Shown piece after piece: positions 16,666 through 24,993 of a stretch of DNA of 64,000 nucleotides. A model generated the notes under the pieces. It made no database searches. It had not been told where the DNA came from and was given only the letters and a program-made list of their open reading frames with translations. This DNA is from an uncultured Pelagibacteraceae bacterium. Its GTDB lineage: Bacteria; Pseudomonadota; Alphaproteobacteria; Pelagibacterales; Pelagibacteraceae. The position numbers and the translations under genes are program-made. The stretch spans positions 62,001 through 126,000 of the forward strand of contig CACJFJ010000002.1 in the NCBI GenBank assembly GCA_902592675.1, read 5' to 3'. Within the stretch, counting starts at the first letter, position 1; each line of letters opens with the position of its first letter.

Positions 16666-18651
16666 ATGAAACTTAATTATAGACCTGAGATTGATGGATT
16701 AAGAGCAATAGCTATTCTTTCAGTTATTTTTTATCACTCCGAAATTTATATATTTGAAAATAAATTTTTAACAGGCGGCTTTCTAGGAGTTGATATATTT
16801 TTTGTTATATCTGGATATTTAATAACATCAATCATTTTGAATGAAAAAAAAATTACAGGAAATTTTTCATTAAAAAATTTTTATATAAGACGGTTGAGAA
16901 GATTAATGCCAGCTTTAATCGTAGTTTGTTTTACAACTTTGATCGCTGGATATTTCATTTTAAGTCCAACAGGTCTGATTGAACTTTCAAAATCGTCAAT
17001 ATTTTCCTTATTTTATGTTTCAAATTTTTATTTTTATCTCTCTCATTTCACATATGGGACAGAATCTGTCTTACTCAAACCATTATTACATACTTGGTCG
17101 TTAGGAGTTGAAGAGCAATTTTACATTATTTTTCCAATATTTTTTTTGATAATTTTAAATAAATTTAAAGATAAAGTTTTAATTTTATTATTATCTTTTA
17201 TAGCCTTAAATTTAATTGTAATTCAGTTTCTTGGTAATTTAAATAAAACAAGTATAATTGATGAAAATTTCCTATTTTACGCACCAACTAAATTTACAGA
17301 TTTTTATTTTATTACGTCTAGATTATGGGAATTATTATCAGGTGCTTTAGTGGCTTATATCTTATTCGATAATGAAAATTTTTTAAGAAAGAGATTAATC
17401 TTTAAGTTTTTACCATATTTAGGCTTAATTATAATTCTAATTTCGTTAATATATTTTCAGTTAGATTTTTATCATCCTTCACTTTTAACAGCTTTACCAA
17501 TTATTGGTACCTGTTTAATTATTTTATTTATAAGTAAAGAAACTTTTATTTATAAATTATTATCTTCAAAAATTTTAGTTTGGGTGGGACTTATGTCTTA
17601 TTCTCTTTATCTTTGGCACTATCCATTATTTGCATTCAATAGATATTTAACTTTTGAATCTATCACGTTTGCGAGACAATTATTTATAGGGTTATTACTA
17701 ATCCTTATTGGATATGTTTCTTACAAATATATTGAACAACCTTTTAGAGATAAAAAAAGAATTACAAACCAATTATTCTTATATTTTACTTTTTTAACAA
17801 TTTCAATTATTTCAATTGTATGTTTATTTTCAATTAGCAAAGATGGATTTTTAAATAGGACTCAAATTACTAAAAACTATAATCTTGATAAAGGATACTA
17901 CATGAGAGAACATCTTAATTTTCAAATATCCCAAACATACGATAATTTTCAAGAGTCAAATAAAACTGATATATTGATAATAGGAAATTCACACGCAGAA
18001 GATACTTACGAAGTTTTTGTTTGGGGTAAGAATTATTATGATGAACTTAATTTTACTTTGATTAATCCAAAAAAAACTTATCAGGATATGGCATATCAAG
18101 TTAGTTGTTTTTACGATTTAATATTTTTTGAGAGCACAAAATGCAGAGGTAGAGAATATGGAGATAATATTATTGATCAATATAAAAATGCTGAAATTAT
18201 TGTTCTTTCTACTAAGTGGTATAAAAAAGACTTAGAATTATTAGATGACATTGTAAAAAAAATTATTGAGGATGAAAAAAAGCCAATAATTTTTGGAAAT
18301 ACTCTAGAATTAAATTTATATACAAATTTTGGGTTTAACTTATTAGATTATTTTATTTATAAATCAAAAAGAATGCCAAATGAAAAAGAGATGTTAGATC
18401 TCGAGAAAAGGGCATATAAAAATATTAAAAACACAAATAAAACAAATTCTTTTTTAGAAAATTTATCTAAAAAAAATAAAATTGTTTATCTAAATAAAAT
18501 TGACTATCTTTGTAGTGAAAAAGATGAAAAATGTAAGCTTTTAACTCCTGATGGATTTAAAATATTTTACGATAATCAACATTATACAAAAAAAGGAGCC
18601 GAATATTTAGCGAAAATAATATTTGAAAAAAGTTGGTTAAATATTGATTAA
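16666..18651 (+). CDS. Acyltransferase-3 family protein with C-terminal SGNH domain (OafA-like)
   Basis: The 661-residue protein begins with the acyltransferase-3 signature YRPEIDGLRAIAILSVIFYH (catalytic-type histidine at the end) and GGFLGVDIFFVISGYLI, then about ten membrane helices to residue 390. VEEQFYIIFP near 155 and the FYIRRLRRLMPA motif near 85 are also typical. The last 250 residues form a periplasmic SGNH hydrolase-like domain: block I IIGNSHAED near 440 and block V YDNQHYTKKG near 635. Such AT3-SGNH proteins O-acetylate surface polysaccharides, the membrane part moving the acyl group across. It marks the end of the glycan island and overlaps the convergent GH13 gene by 4 bases. 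Confidence 0.9.
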   Translation: MKLNYRPEIDGLRAIAILSVIFYHSEIYIFENKFLTGGFLGVDIFFVISGYLITSIILNEKKITGNFSLKNFYIRRLRRLMPALIVVCFTTLIAGYFILSPTGLIELSKSSIFSLFYVSNFYFYLSHFTYGTESVLLKPLLHTWSLGVEEQFYIIFPIFFLIILNKFKDKVLILLLSFIALNLIVIQFLGNLNKTSIIDENFLFYAPTKFTDFYFITSRLWELLSGALVAYILFDNENFLRKRLIFKFLPYLGLIIILISLIYFQLDFYHPSLLTALPIIGTCLIILFISKETFIYKLLSSKILVWVGLMSYSLYLWHYPLFAFNRYLTFESITFARQLFIGLLLILIGYVSYKYIEQPFRDKKRITNQLFLYFTFLTISIISIVCLFSISKDGFLNRTQITKNYNLDKGYYMREHLNFQISQTYDNFQESNKTDILIIGNSHAEDTYEVFVWGKNYYDELNFTLINPKKTYQDMAYQVSCFYDLIFFESTKCRGREYGDNIIDQYKNAEIIVLSTKWYKKDLELLDDIVKKIIEDEKKPIIFGNTLELNLYTNFGFNLLDYFIYKSKRMPNEKEMLDLEKRAYKNIKNTNKTNSFLENLSKKNKIVYLNKIDYLCSEKDEKCKLLTPDGFKIFYDNQHYTKKGAEYLAKIIFEKSWLNID

Positions 18652-20372
18652 TTTTTGTTGCTTAACCAAATTATTTCAAATGGTTTTAAAATTACAACAT
18701 TTTTTTGAATTTCTATTTTTGGTCCAATTAGATTTTTCCAATTGTGATAAAACTTTTTAATCTTTATATTTTGAACTTTTGAAGATAAATTTGAAATACA
18801 AATTATAGTTTGTTTATTATCAACACTAACTCTCTTAAAAGAGAAAATTTTTGGACCCATATTAATATTATATATTGATGCATTGGGGTGAAAAGCTTTT
18901 TGTTTTCTTCTAACGTTTAATAAATTACTTATGTGATTGTAAAATATACTTTGCTTACTTCTGCTATTTTTAAGTTTATTAATGATATTTTTTAAATTCC
19001 ATTTATATCTATTTACATCTCTATTGTTACCAGTAATAATAAATTTAGCCTCATCATTAGATGTACCAAATAAAGAGTTAAAATATATAGCTGGTATTCC
19101 CTGAAAGGAAATCATAATAGCGTGAGCTGCTACATATCTTTCTAAAAAATAAATACCTTTTTCATCATAATCTGTTTTTTTTAAAGCATCAAAAACTGTT
19201 ATATTTGCCTCGTATACTTTTTTGTTTTTATTTTGAATTTTTCTGAAAGAAAATTTAGAACCATTTTTCTTTAATCTTTTTAAAAAACCATTTAATGATT
19301 TTTTATTTAAAAGCCCCTCTGTTGGTCTAATTCCTATTCCGTCATGTGATGCTATAAAATTTAAATAACAATTCTCATTCTTCGTAGTTGGAAGATTTTT
19401 ACTCCACTTATTGAGATGTGAACTATTTTCAAACAAAAAAGCATGAATTAATAATGGTGGTAAAGAAAAGTTATAAATCCAATTAGCTTCATCGTTTTTG
19501 CCAAAATAACTTAAATTTTCTTTTTCAGGTAAATTTGTTTCTGTAATTATAGTAGTTTGTACATTAAGAAAATTAGTTATAATTCTTAAAAGTTTGATAA
19601 TTTCGTGTGTTTGTTTTAAATTTATACATTTAGTACCATTTTCTTTCCAAAGATAAGCAATAGCATCTAATCTAAATATAGTTATACCATTATTAATAAG
19701 ATGGATCATTATTTTGACAAATCGAAGTAATACAGAAGGGTTTTTAAAATTCAAATCAATTTGATCTGGACTAAAGGTTCGCCAAAGATAATCAGACTTT
19801 TTAAAAATTTTTATTTTTTTAAGTAATTTATGATCTCTTGGTCTAACCACTTTGGAGATATTAAATTTTGAATTTACTGTTAAGAAATAATCCTTCCCAG
19901 GTTTTTTTTTCTTTAGAAAATTTTTAAACCATAAACCTCTTGCTGAAGCATGGTTAATAACTATGTCTGCCATGATATTGTTTGATTTTGAAAAATTCTT
20001 AATATCTTGCCAATTACCAAGTTTATTTTCGACTTTATAATGATCTTTAACGGCAAAACCACTATCACTACTTGAGGGATAAAAAGGTAAAAAATGAATA
20101 GTATTAAAGTAATTTTTTAATTTTTTTTTAAAAAAGTTATGAATGACCCTAATTGTTTTTTTTCTATCCGAATTTATACTATCACCATAACAGATTAATA
20201 CAGTTGTTTTTTCAGAAATATTTTTTTTTTTTTTTCGATTTTTATTATTGAATTGTTTAATTATTTTAACTATCTCATTTTCAAAATAGTCAATCTCTTT
20301 TGTTGATAAGAATATTTTGTAAATATTCTCAAGTTTGGATCTTATAGTTTTCTGATCTTTTTGAGTTAACAT
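18648..20372 (-). CDS. GH13_18 sucrose-phosphorylase-like enzyme, probable glucosylglycerate phosphorylase
   Basis: The 574-residue protein keeps the GH13 alpha-amylase motifs: nucleophile Asp in FRLDAIAY near 235, acid/base Glu in TIITETN near 280, and the transition-state Asp in SHDGIGIRP near 343. NFSLPPLLIHAF and NNRDVNRYKW match subfamily GH13_18, which holds sucrose phosphorylases and the glucosylglycerate and glucosylglycerol phosphorylases. The gene overlaps gpgS by one base, so glucosylglycerate, phosphorolysed to glucose 1-phosphate and glycerate, is the best substrate guess; sucrose cannot be excluded by eye. There is no signal peptide. It is last in the order ABC ATPase, gpgP, gpgS, phosphorylase. 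Confidence 0.82.
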   Translation of the reverse strand: MLTQKDQKTIRSKLENIYKIFLSTKEIDYFENEIVKIIKQFNNKNRKKKKNISEKTTVLICYGDSINSDRKKTIRVIHNFFKKKLKNYFNTIHFLPFYPSSSDSGFAVKDHYKVENKLGNWQDIKNFSKSNNIMADIVINHASARGLWFKNFLKKKKPGKDYFLTVNSKFNISKVVRPRDHKLLKKIKIFKKSDYLWRTFSPDQIDLNFKNPSVLLRFVKIMIHLINNGITIFRLDAIAYLWKENGTKCINLKQTHEIIKLLRIITNFLNVQTTIITETNLPEKENLSYFGKNDEANWIYNFSLPPLLIHAFLFENSSHLNKWSKNLPTTKNENCYLNFIASHDGIGIRPTEGLLNKKSLNGFLKRLKKNGSKFSFRKIQNKNKKVYEANITVFDALKKTDYDEKGIYFLERYVAAHAIMISFQGIPAIYFNSLFGTSNDEAKFIITGNNRDVNRYKWNLKNIINKLKNSRSKQSIFYNHISNLLNVRRKQKAFHPNASIYNINMGPKIFSFKRVSVDNKQTIICISNLSSKVQNIKIKKFYHNWKNLIGPKIEIQKNVVILKPFEIIWLSNKN

Positions 20373-21592
20373 TAATAATATTTTTTATTATCATCATTAA
20401 CTACTTTTTCAAGTCTTCCAAGAAAATCTGGTATAGCACTTTTTACTCTGCTCCACGTGGGTATAAATGGGGTATCCATTGGATTAAGAACAAAAGCTTC
20501 CCCAGCTTTCATTATGTTTATAGCAAATAATTCAACTGCTTTTTCTTCTGTGTGAGAGTCAAATTTTAAGCCATTCATTATTGCATCACTCCTATATATG
20601 TCAATTAAGTCTAAAGCAGATCTATAATAAGTTGCTTTCAATGATCTAAACTTTTCTCTGCTGAAAGTATTTCCTTGAGTAGCTAACTTTTTAATAAAAG
20701 TTTTGATTATATCGATAGACATCCTTGATAATCCTTGTGTTTCATCATCAATTGAAAGAATTTGGTGTTTGTGATCGTAAGTATCAGCTAAATCAACTTG
20801 GCAAATATTTTGAGGAGAAAAACTTCTCTGCATTTCAGATAAAATTCCAATTTCAATTCCCCAGTCTGATGAAATTCTTAATTCAGGTAAAACATTTCTC
20901 CTAAAAGAAAATTCACCTGCTAAGGGATATTTAAATGACTTCATAAATTCTAAATAATCACTTTTGCCAATAGTTTTTTCTAATGCTGTCAATAATGGGA
21001 AAACTAATAATCTGGCAACTCTTCCATTCATTTTTTCATTTGCCACCCTTGGATAATAGCCTTTACAAAATTCAAAGTTGAATAGGGGGTTTACCACTGG
21101 ATAAAACAACTTGGCAAGCATTCTTCTATCGTAAGTTTTAATGTCACAATCATGCAAAGCAACAGATCGAGCACTATCTCTTGCGATACACATGCCGATA
21201 CAATACCAAACATTTCTACCTTTACCTAGTTCACTTGGAGCAAGATTATTCTGTTTTAATTCCTTATCTAATTTTTTTAAATTTGGACCATCATTCCAAA
21301 TAATTGAAAATGGTGTTTTTAATTTTTTAAAAAATTTCCAAGCTTTTTTAGCTTGAGCTTCATTTGCTTTATCTAATCCAATAATAATATGGTCCAAATA
21401 TTTTGTTTTACTAATTTCCTCAACTATTTTTGGTAAAGCTACACCTTCTAATTCAGAGTAGAGACATGGTAAAATTAATTCCATTTTTCTTTGTTTTGAA
21501 AATTTTAATAACTCACTTTCAATAACTGAAGTAGATTTAGTATTAAAGTCATGTAAGGTTGAAATTACTCCGTTTTGCGAAAAATCACTCAT
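20372..21592 (-). CDS. gpgS: Glucosyl-3-phosphoglycerate synthase (GT81)
   Basis: The 406-residue protein has the GpgS landmarks: MELILPCLYSELEG at the nucleotide-binding start, HIIIGLDKAN near 70, a metal-binding DxD in SVALHDCDIKTYDRRM near 148, and RVARLLVFPLLTALEK near 195. The LAGEFSFRR and SDWGIEIGILSEM segments near 250-275 are also typical of this group and its mannosyl relatives. It transfers glucose from a nucleotide sugar to D-3-phosphoglycerate, giving glucosyl-3-phosphoglycerate, the first step to the compatible solute glucosylglycerate. It lies 15 bases downstream of the HAD phosphatase gene that would remove the phosphate. The mannosyl product cannot be fully excluded. Confidence 0.85.
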   Translation of the reverse strand: MSDFSQNGVISTLHDFNTKSTSVIESELLKFSKQRKMELILPCLYSELEGVALPKIVEEISKTKYLDHIIIGLDKANEAQAKKAWKFFKKLKTPFSIIWNDGPNLKKLDKELKQNNLAPSELGKGRNVWYCIGMCIARDSARSVALHDCDIKTYDRRMLAKLFYPVVNPLFNFEFCKGYYPRVANEKMNGRVARLLVFPLLTALEKTIGKSDYLEFMKSFKYPLAGEFSFRRNVLPELRISSDWGIEIGILSEMQRSFSPQNICQVDLADTYDHKHQILSIDDETQGLSRMSIDIIKTFIKKLATQGNTFSREKFRSLKATYYRSALDLIDIYRSDAIMNGLKFDSHTEEKAVELFAINIMKAGEAFVLNPMDTPFIPTWSRVKSAIPDFLGRLEKVVNDDNKKYY

Positions 21593-21607
21593 AACAAATT
21601 ATTAATA

Positions 21608-22408
21608 TCAATAGTCTAGTTTAACTAGTGCCGTTTTAATCACATCAGCCCAGCCCTCAGGTGATGGCTTGTTAGAAACTATAAGATTATCTATGTTTAT
21701 TTGATCTTGTTTAAATTGATCATTAAAAACTAAACATGGAATATCACAATTTTTTAACATATCTAGATCATTAAAATTATCTCCTACAGCTATTACTTTT
21801 ATTTTATTTTCTACTTTTTTATATATTTTAAGAACTTGTTTCATTGACTTAACTTTATTTGTATTATCTCCTAAATTTAAAACACGACCTCCTTCTTGTA
21901 CAGTTAGTGAAAAAGATTTTAAAATTTTTATTAATTTATTTTTCTCTATTTTGTCGCCTTCAAACAAAAAAGGAATTGTGTATTTTCTATTTAAAGCATT
22001 CTTCAAATTATTATTTTGAAGACCAAAAATTTTACCTTGATACTTTGAAGTCATATCTGAAATGAATTTACATTTAGTTTTAAGTTTATCTGAAACCTCA
22101 GAATTAAATATCTTAATTATTTCTTGTTTATCTCGACTAAGAACTATTTTGTTTGGAAAATTAGAATTAATTAAATTTAATCCATGAATTGAAGATCCAT
22201 TTTCAGAAATGAATGGAAGATCTGAACCTAGTTCTTTTAAAAATTCCCTAATTTCTTTTTCAGTTTTACTTGTATTTGGAATAATAATTATCCCTTTATC
22301 AATAAGAATTTTTAAATAATCTTTTATTTCTTCAAATTTAAAGTTATCTCTATGTAACAATGAGCCATCTAAATCAGTAAAAATTATTAATGAAAATTTT
22401 TTACTCAA
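21608..22408 (-). CDS. gpgP: HAD-IIB phosphatase, mannosyl/glucosyl-3-phosphoglycerate phosphatase family
   Basis: The 266-residue protein begins IIFTDLDGSLL, the HAD nucleophile motif (DxDGS), and ends the core with VIAVGDNFNDLDML, the motif IV metal site. IIPNTSKTEKEIREF near 60 and PFISENGSSIH near 80 match the MPGP subgroup of HAD-IIB, and the C2-type cap lies between. It would hydrolyse glucosyl-3-phosphoglycerate to glucosylglycerate plus phosphate. It sits 6 bases downstream of the transporter ATPase gene and 15 bases upstream of gpgS, which supports the assignment over other HAD-IIB substrates. Confidence 0.82.
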   Translation of the reverse strand: MSKKFSLIIFTDLDGSLLHRDNFKFEEIKDYLKILIDKGIIIIPNTSKTEKEIREFLKELGSDLPFISENGSSIHGLNLINSNFPNKIVLSRDKQEIIKIFNSEVSDKLKTKCKFISDMTSKYQGKIFGLQNNNLKNALNRKYTIPFLFEGDKIEKNKLIKILKSFSLTVQEGGRVLNLGDNTNKVKSMKQVLKIYKKVENKIKVIAVGDNFNDLDMLKNCDIPCLVFNDQFKQDQINIDNLIVSNKPSPEGWADVIKTALVKLDY

Positions 22409-22414
22409 AAAAAT

Positions 22415-23467
22415 CTATCTTATTCTATTTCTATTTCTGTCAAAAAATAAAAGTTTATTTTTTGAAAAAGAAATATTAATTAGTTGGTTATTAATATCCT
22501 TTGAAGACTTAATTACAATTTGATTTTCTAATAATTTTGTATAAATAATTTTTTCAAATCCTAAATTTTCAACAAGATCAACTTTAACACCTAACTTAAT
22601 TTCATTATCATTTTTTAGGCTTATATCTTCAGGTCTAATACCTAAATAAACATCGTCTTTTAAGTCGAAATTTTTAATAGTAATTTCATTATCAAATAAT
22701 TTGATTGTGTTTGAATTAATAAATTGTTCTTTATCAATTTTAATAATATTTATTTTTGGTGAACCAATAAATTCTGCAACAAATATATTATTTGGATCAG
22801 TATATATCTCATTAGGTGTTCCGAATTGTTCAATAATTCCTTGATTAAGAACTACAATTCTATCAGCCAATGTCATTGCCTCTATTTGATCATGAGTTAC
22901 ATAAATTATATTTGATTTAAGTTTTTTGTGTAACTTAGATATTTCAACTCTCATCTCAGATCTTAGCGCTGCATCTAAATTAGATAATGGTTCATCGAAT
23001 AAGAATACTTTAGGATTTCTGGTAATTGCTCTACCAATCGCAACTCTTTGTCTTTGTCCACCTGAAAGTTGTCTAGGTTTTCTCTCTAATAAATTCTCAA
23101 TTTGGAGTATAGCAGCAGCATTATTTACTTTTTCATTAATTTGATTTTTTGCAATTTTGTCCATTCTTAATCCAAATGACATATTGTCAAAAACATTCAT
23201 ATGAGGGTACAATGCATAAGATTGAAAAACCATTGCAATTTCACGTTTAGAAGGAATTAAATTATTTATTAATTTTGTATCTAAAAAAATTTCTCCTTTG
23301 TCGATATTTTCTAGACCCGAGATCATTCTTAATAGAGTTGATTTTCCACAACCTGAGGGACCCACTAAAACAATAAATTCTCCATCCTTAATATCTATAT
23401 TAAAATTATTTATAACTTTATTATCGCCAAAAGATTTTTCCAGGTTTTTTATAACAATTTTTGACAT
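22415..23467 (-). CDS. Carbohydrate ABC transporter ATP-binding protein (MalK/UgpC/MsmK family)
   Basis: The 350-residue protein has Walker [10 protein letters not shown] near 38, signature LSGGQRQRVAIGRA near 135, Walker B VFLFDEPLSNLDA near 157, the H-loop VTHDQ near 190, and a C-terminal TOBE/OB region from about 240 with GIRPED. This domain order is that of the CUT1 sugar-importer ATPases. It is divergent from the binding-protein gene at 23616 and heads the minus-strand unit with gpgP, gpgS and the GH13_18 phosphorylase. It thus probably energises the permeases at 24994-27436, and its linkage suggests the imported sugar feeds glucosylglycerate metabolism or is glucosylglycerate itself. 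Confidence 0.92.
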   Translation of the reverse strand: MSKIVIKNLEKSFGDNKVINNFNIDIKDGEFIVLVGPSGCGKSTLLRMISGLENIDKGEIFLDTKLINNLIPSKREIAMVFQSYALYPHMNVFDNMSFGLRMDKIAKNQINEKVNNAAAILQIENLLERKPRQLSGGQRQRVAIGRAITRNPKVFLFDEPLSNLDAALRSEMRVEISKLHKKLKSNIIYVTHDQIEAMTLADRIVVLNQGIIEQFGTPNEIYTDPNNIFVAEFIGSPKINIIKIDKEQFINSNTIKLFDNEITIKNFDLKDDVYLGIRPEDISLKNDNEIKLGVKVDLVENLGFEKIIYTKLLENQIVIKSSKDINNQLINISFSKNKLLFFDRNRNRIR

Positions 23468-23506
23468 TTTAAAGATTTTATGTGGATTTTAAGTATCCAT
23501 TAAATG

Positions 23507-23535
23507 TTGTTAAAAATTTATTACACTGCTAGATT
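23507..23535 (+). promoter_or_regulatory. Candidate promoter of the sugar-binding-protein gene
   Basis: TTGTTA (23507-23512) and TAGATT (23530-23535) are spaced by exactly 17 bases in the divergent intergenic region, giving a transcript leader of about 75 bases before the ATG at 23616. In DNA this AT-rich such matches arise often, so this is tentative. Confidence 0.3.
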
Positions 23536-23615
23536 TAAGGCAATTAAAAAAGTCATGTGTGTTAAAATTAATTAATTACAGGAGAAATAAAACACTAAAA
23601 ACAAGAGGGGAATAT

Positions 23616-24944
23616 ATGATTAAAAAAATCATAATCAATATATTTGCTCTAGTATTTTTAATTACTAATACTAGTTTTGCAGATATTAAATTTTGGACAA
23701 CAGAGGTCCAACCAGCGAGAATGGCAAAACAAGAGGAGATGGCTAAAGCATTTGAGGCTAAAACTGGTATCAAAGTTGAAGTCATACCGATTGAAGAAAA
23801 AGATCTTGGTACAAGAGCTACTGCAGCAGCAGCAGCAGGAGATCTTCCAGATGTGATTTATCATACTCTACAATATGTTTTACCTTGGGCTGAAGCAGGC
23901 ATATTAGATGTTGATGCAAATAATGCTGTAGTTAAGTCGTTAGGCAAAAAAACATTTGCACCGGGTGCATTGAATATGGCCAAGAAGGGTGGAAAAATTG
24001 CAGCTGTTCCAGTTGATGGCTGGACGCAAATGGTTGTTTATAGAAAGGATCTATTTGCTGCAGCTGGTTTAGAGCCACCAACTTCATATGCAAACATCGT
24101 TAAAGCAGTAAATACTTTATCAAGTAATGATATGTTTGGTTTTGTTGCTGCCACTAAAACAGATGAAAACTTTATGAGTCAAGTGCTTGAACATGTACTT
24201 TTAGCTAATGGAGTAAATTTTGTTAAAAAAGGTGGAACTAAAAAGCAAGGGAAAGCTTTAAAGAATTCTTTAGAATTTTATAAAGTAATTGCTAAAGCAA
24301 GTCCTCCGGGAGAATTGTTCTGGAAACAATCAAGAGCATTATACTTTGCCGGAAAAACACCAATGATTATTTGGTCGCCATTTATTATGGATGAGTTAGC
24401 AGGTTTGAGAGATTCTGCTCCGCCAACAATAAATAGTGATCCAACATCACCAGAGCTTGCATCTAAAACTGGTTTCATTACTAATTTTAGTGGACCTAAC
24501 AATAAAAAAGGTGCTGCTTGGGCAGATGTAAGATACTTTGGTATTACTGCGGATGCAGATACTGATGAAGCTAAAAAATTCATAGAGTACTCTATGAGTG
24601 AAGGTTACACAGCGACATTAGGAATTGCTCCAGAAGGAAAATTTCCAGTAAGAAGAGGAAACAAGAGTGATCCTAGTGCTTACACTAAAGCTTGGAGTAA
24701 ATTACCAGTAGGTGTTGATAGAAAAGCTCCTTTAACAGATCTTTATTCTGCAGATGTAATTGATAACATCGTTGCAGGTCTAGATACTGCAAATAGATGG
24801 GGTGTTAAAGAGGGTGAGCTATCTAGAGCATCAAAAATTATTAATTCTCAATTCTTAAACAGAATCACGAGAGAATATATTGATGATCAAATCTCAGTTG
24901 ATGAGGCGGTCAAGAAAATTAACGCTGAATTAGCTAAGTTTTAA
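23616..24944 (+). CDS. Sugar ABC transporter periplasmic binding protein (family 1)
   Basis: The ATG at 23616 is preceded by AGAGGGG (23604-23610), a good ribosome-binding site, so the upstream in-frame codon at 23559 is rejected. A signal peptide (MIKKIIINIFALVFLITNTS, cut after SFA) precedes a 440-residue extracellular solute-binding family 1 domain: DIKFWTTEVQPAR, EAKTGIKVEVIPIEEKDL, AAAAGDLPDVIYH and later IIWSPFIMDELAGL and YVTATLGI-like hinge segments. Such proteins capture mono- or oligosaccharides. The gene is followed by a perfect terminator hairpin before the permeases, so it is probably expressed more strongly than they are. Substrate not deducible; a glucoside is suggested by the neighbouring phosphorylase. 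Confidence 0.9.
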   Translation: MIKKIIINIFALVFLITNTSFADIKFWTTEVQPARMAKQEEMAKAFEAKTGIKVEVIPIEEKDLGTRATAAAAAGDLPDVIYHTLQYVLPWAEAGILDVDANNAVVKSLGKKTFAPGALNMAKKGGKIAAVPVDGWTQMVVYRKDLFAAAGLEPPTSYANIVKAVNTLSSNDMFGFVAATKTDENFMSQVLEHVLLANGVNFVKKGGTKKQGKALKNSLEFYKVIAKASPPGELFWKQSRALYFAGKTPMIIWSPFIMDELAGLRDSAPPTINSDPTSPELASKTGFITNFSGPNNKKGAAWADVRYFGITADADTDEAKKFIEYSMSEGYTATLGIAPEGKFPVRRGNKSDPSAYTKAWSKLPVGVDRKAPLTDLYSADVIDNIVAGLDTANRWGVKEGELSRASKIINSQFLNRITREYIDDQISVDEAVKKINAELAKF

Positions 24945-24961
24945 ATAATAAATTTATAAAG

Positions 24962-24990
24962 AGCGGATAATATTTTATTATCCGCTTTTT
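24962..24990 (+). terminator. Hairpin with T-run between binding protein and permease genes
   Basis: A perfect eleven-pair stem (AGCGGATAATA at 24962-24972, TATTATCCGCT at 24976-24986) with a TTT loop is followed by TTTT. It lies 17 bases after the binding-protein stop and 3 bases before the permease ATG, so it probably attenuates read-through and sets the protein ratio. Confidence 0.85.
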
Positions 24991-24993
24991 ATT

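Noticed and set aside
23483-23499. Inverted repeat TGGAT-N7-ATCCA upstream of the sugar-binding-protein gene as an operator
   Set aside because: Five-base arms are too short to stand out in this AT-rich intergenic region, and no linked regulator gene is present.
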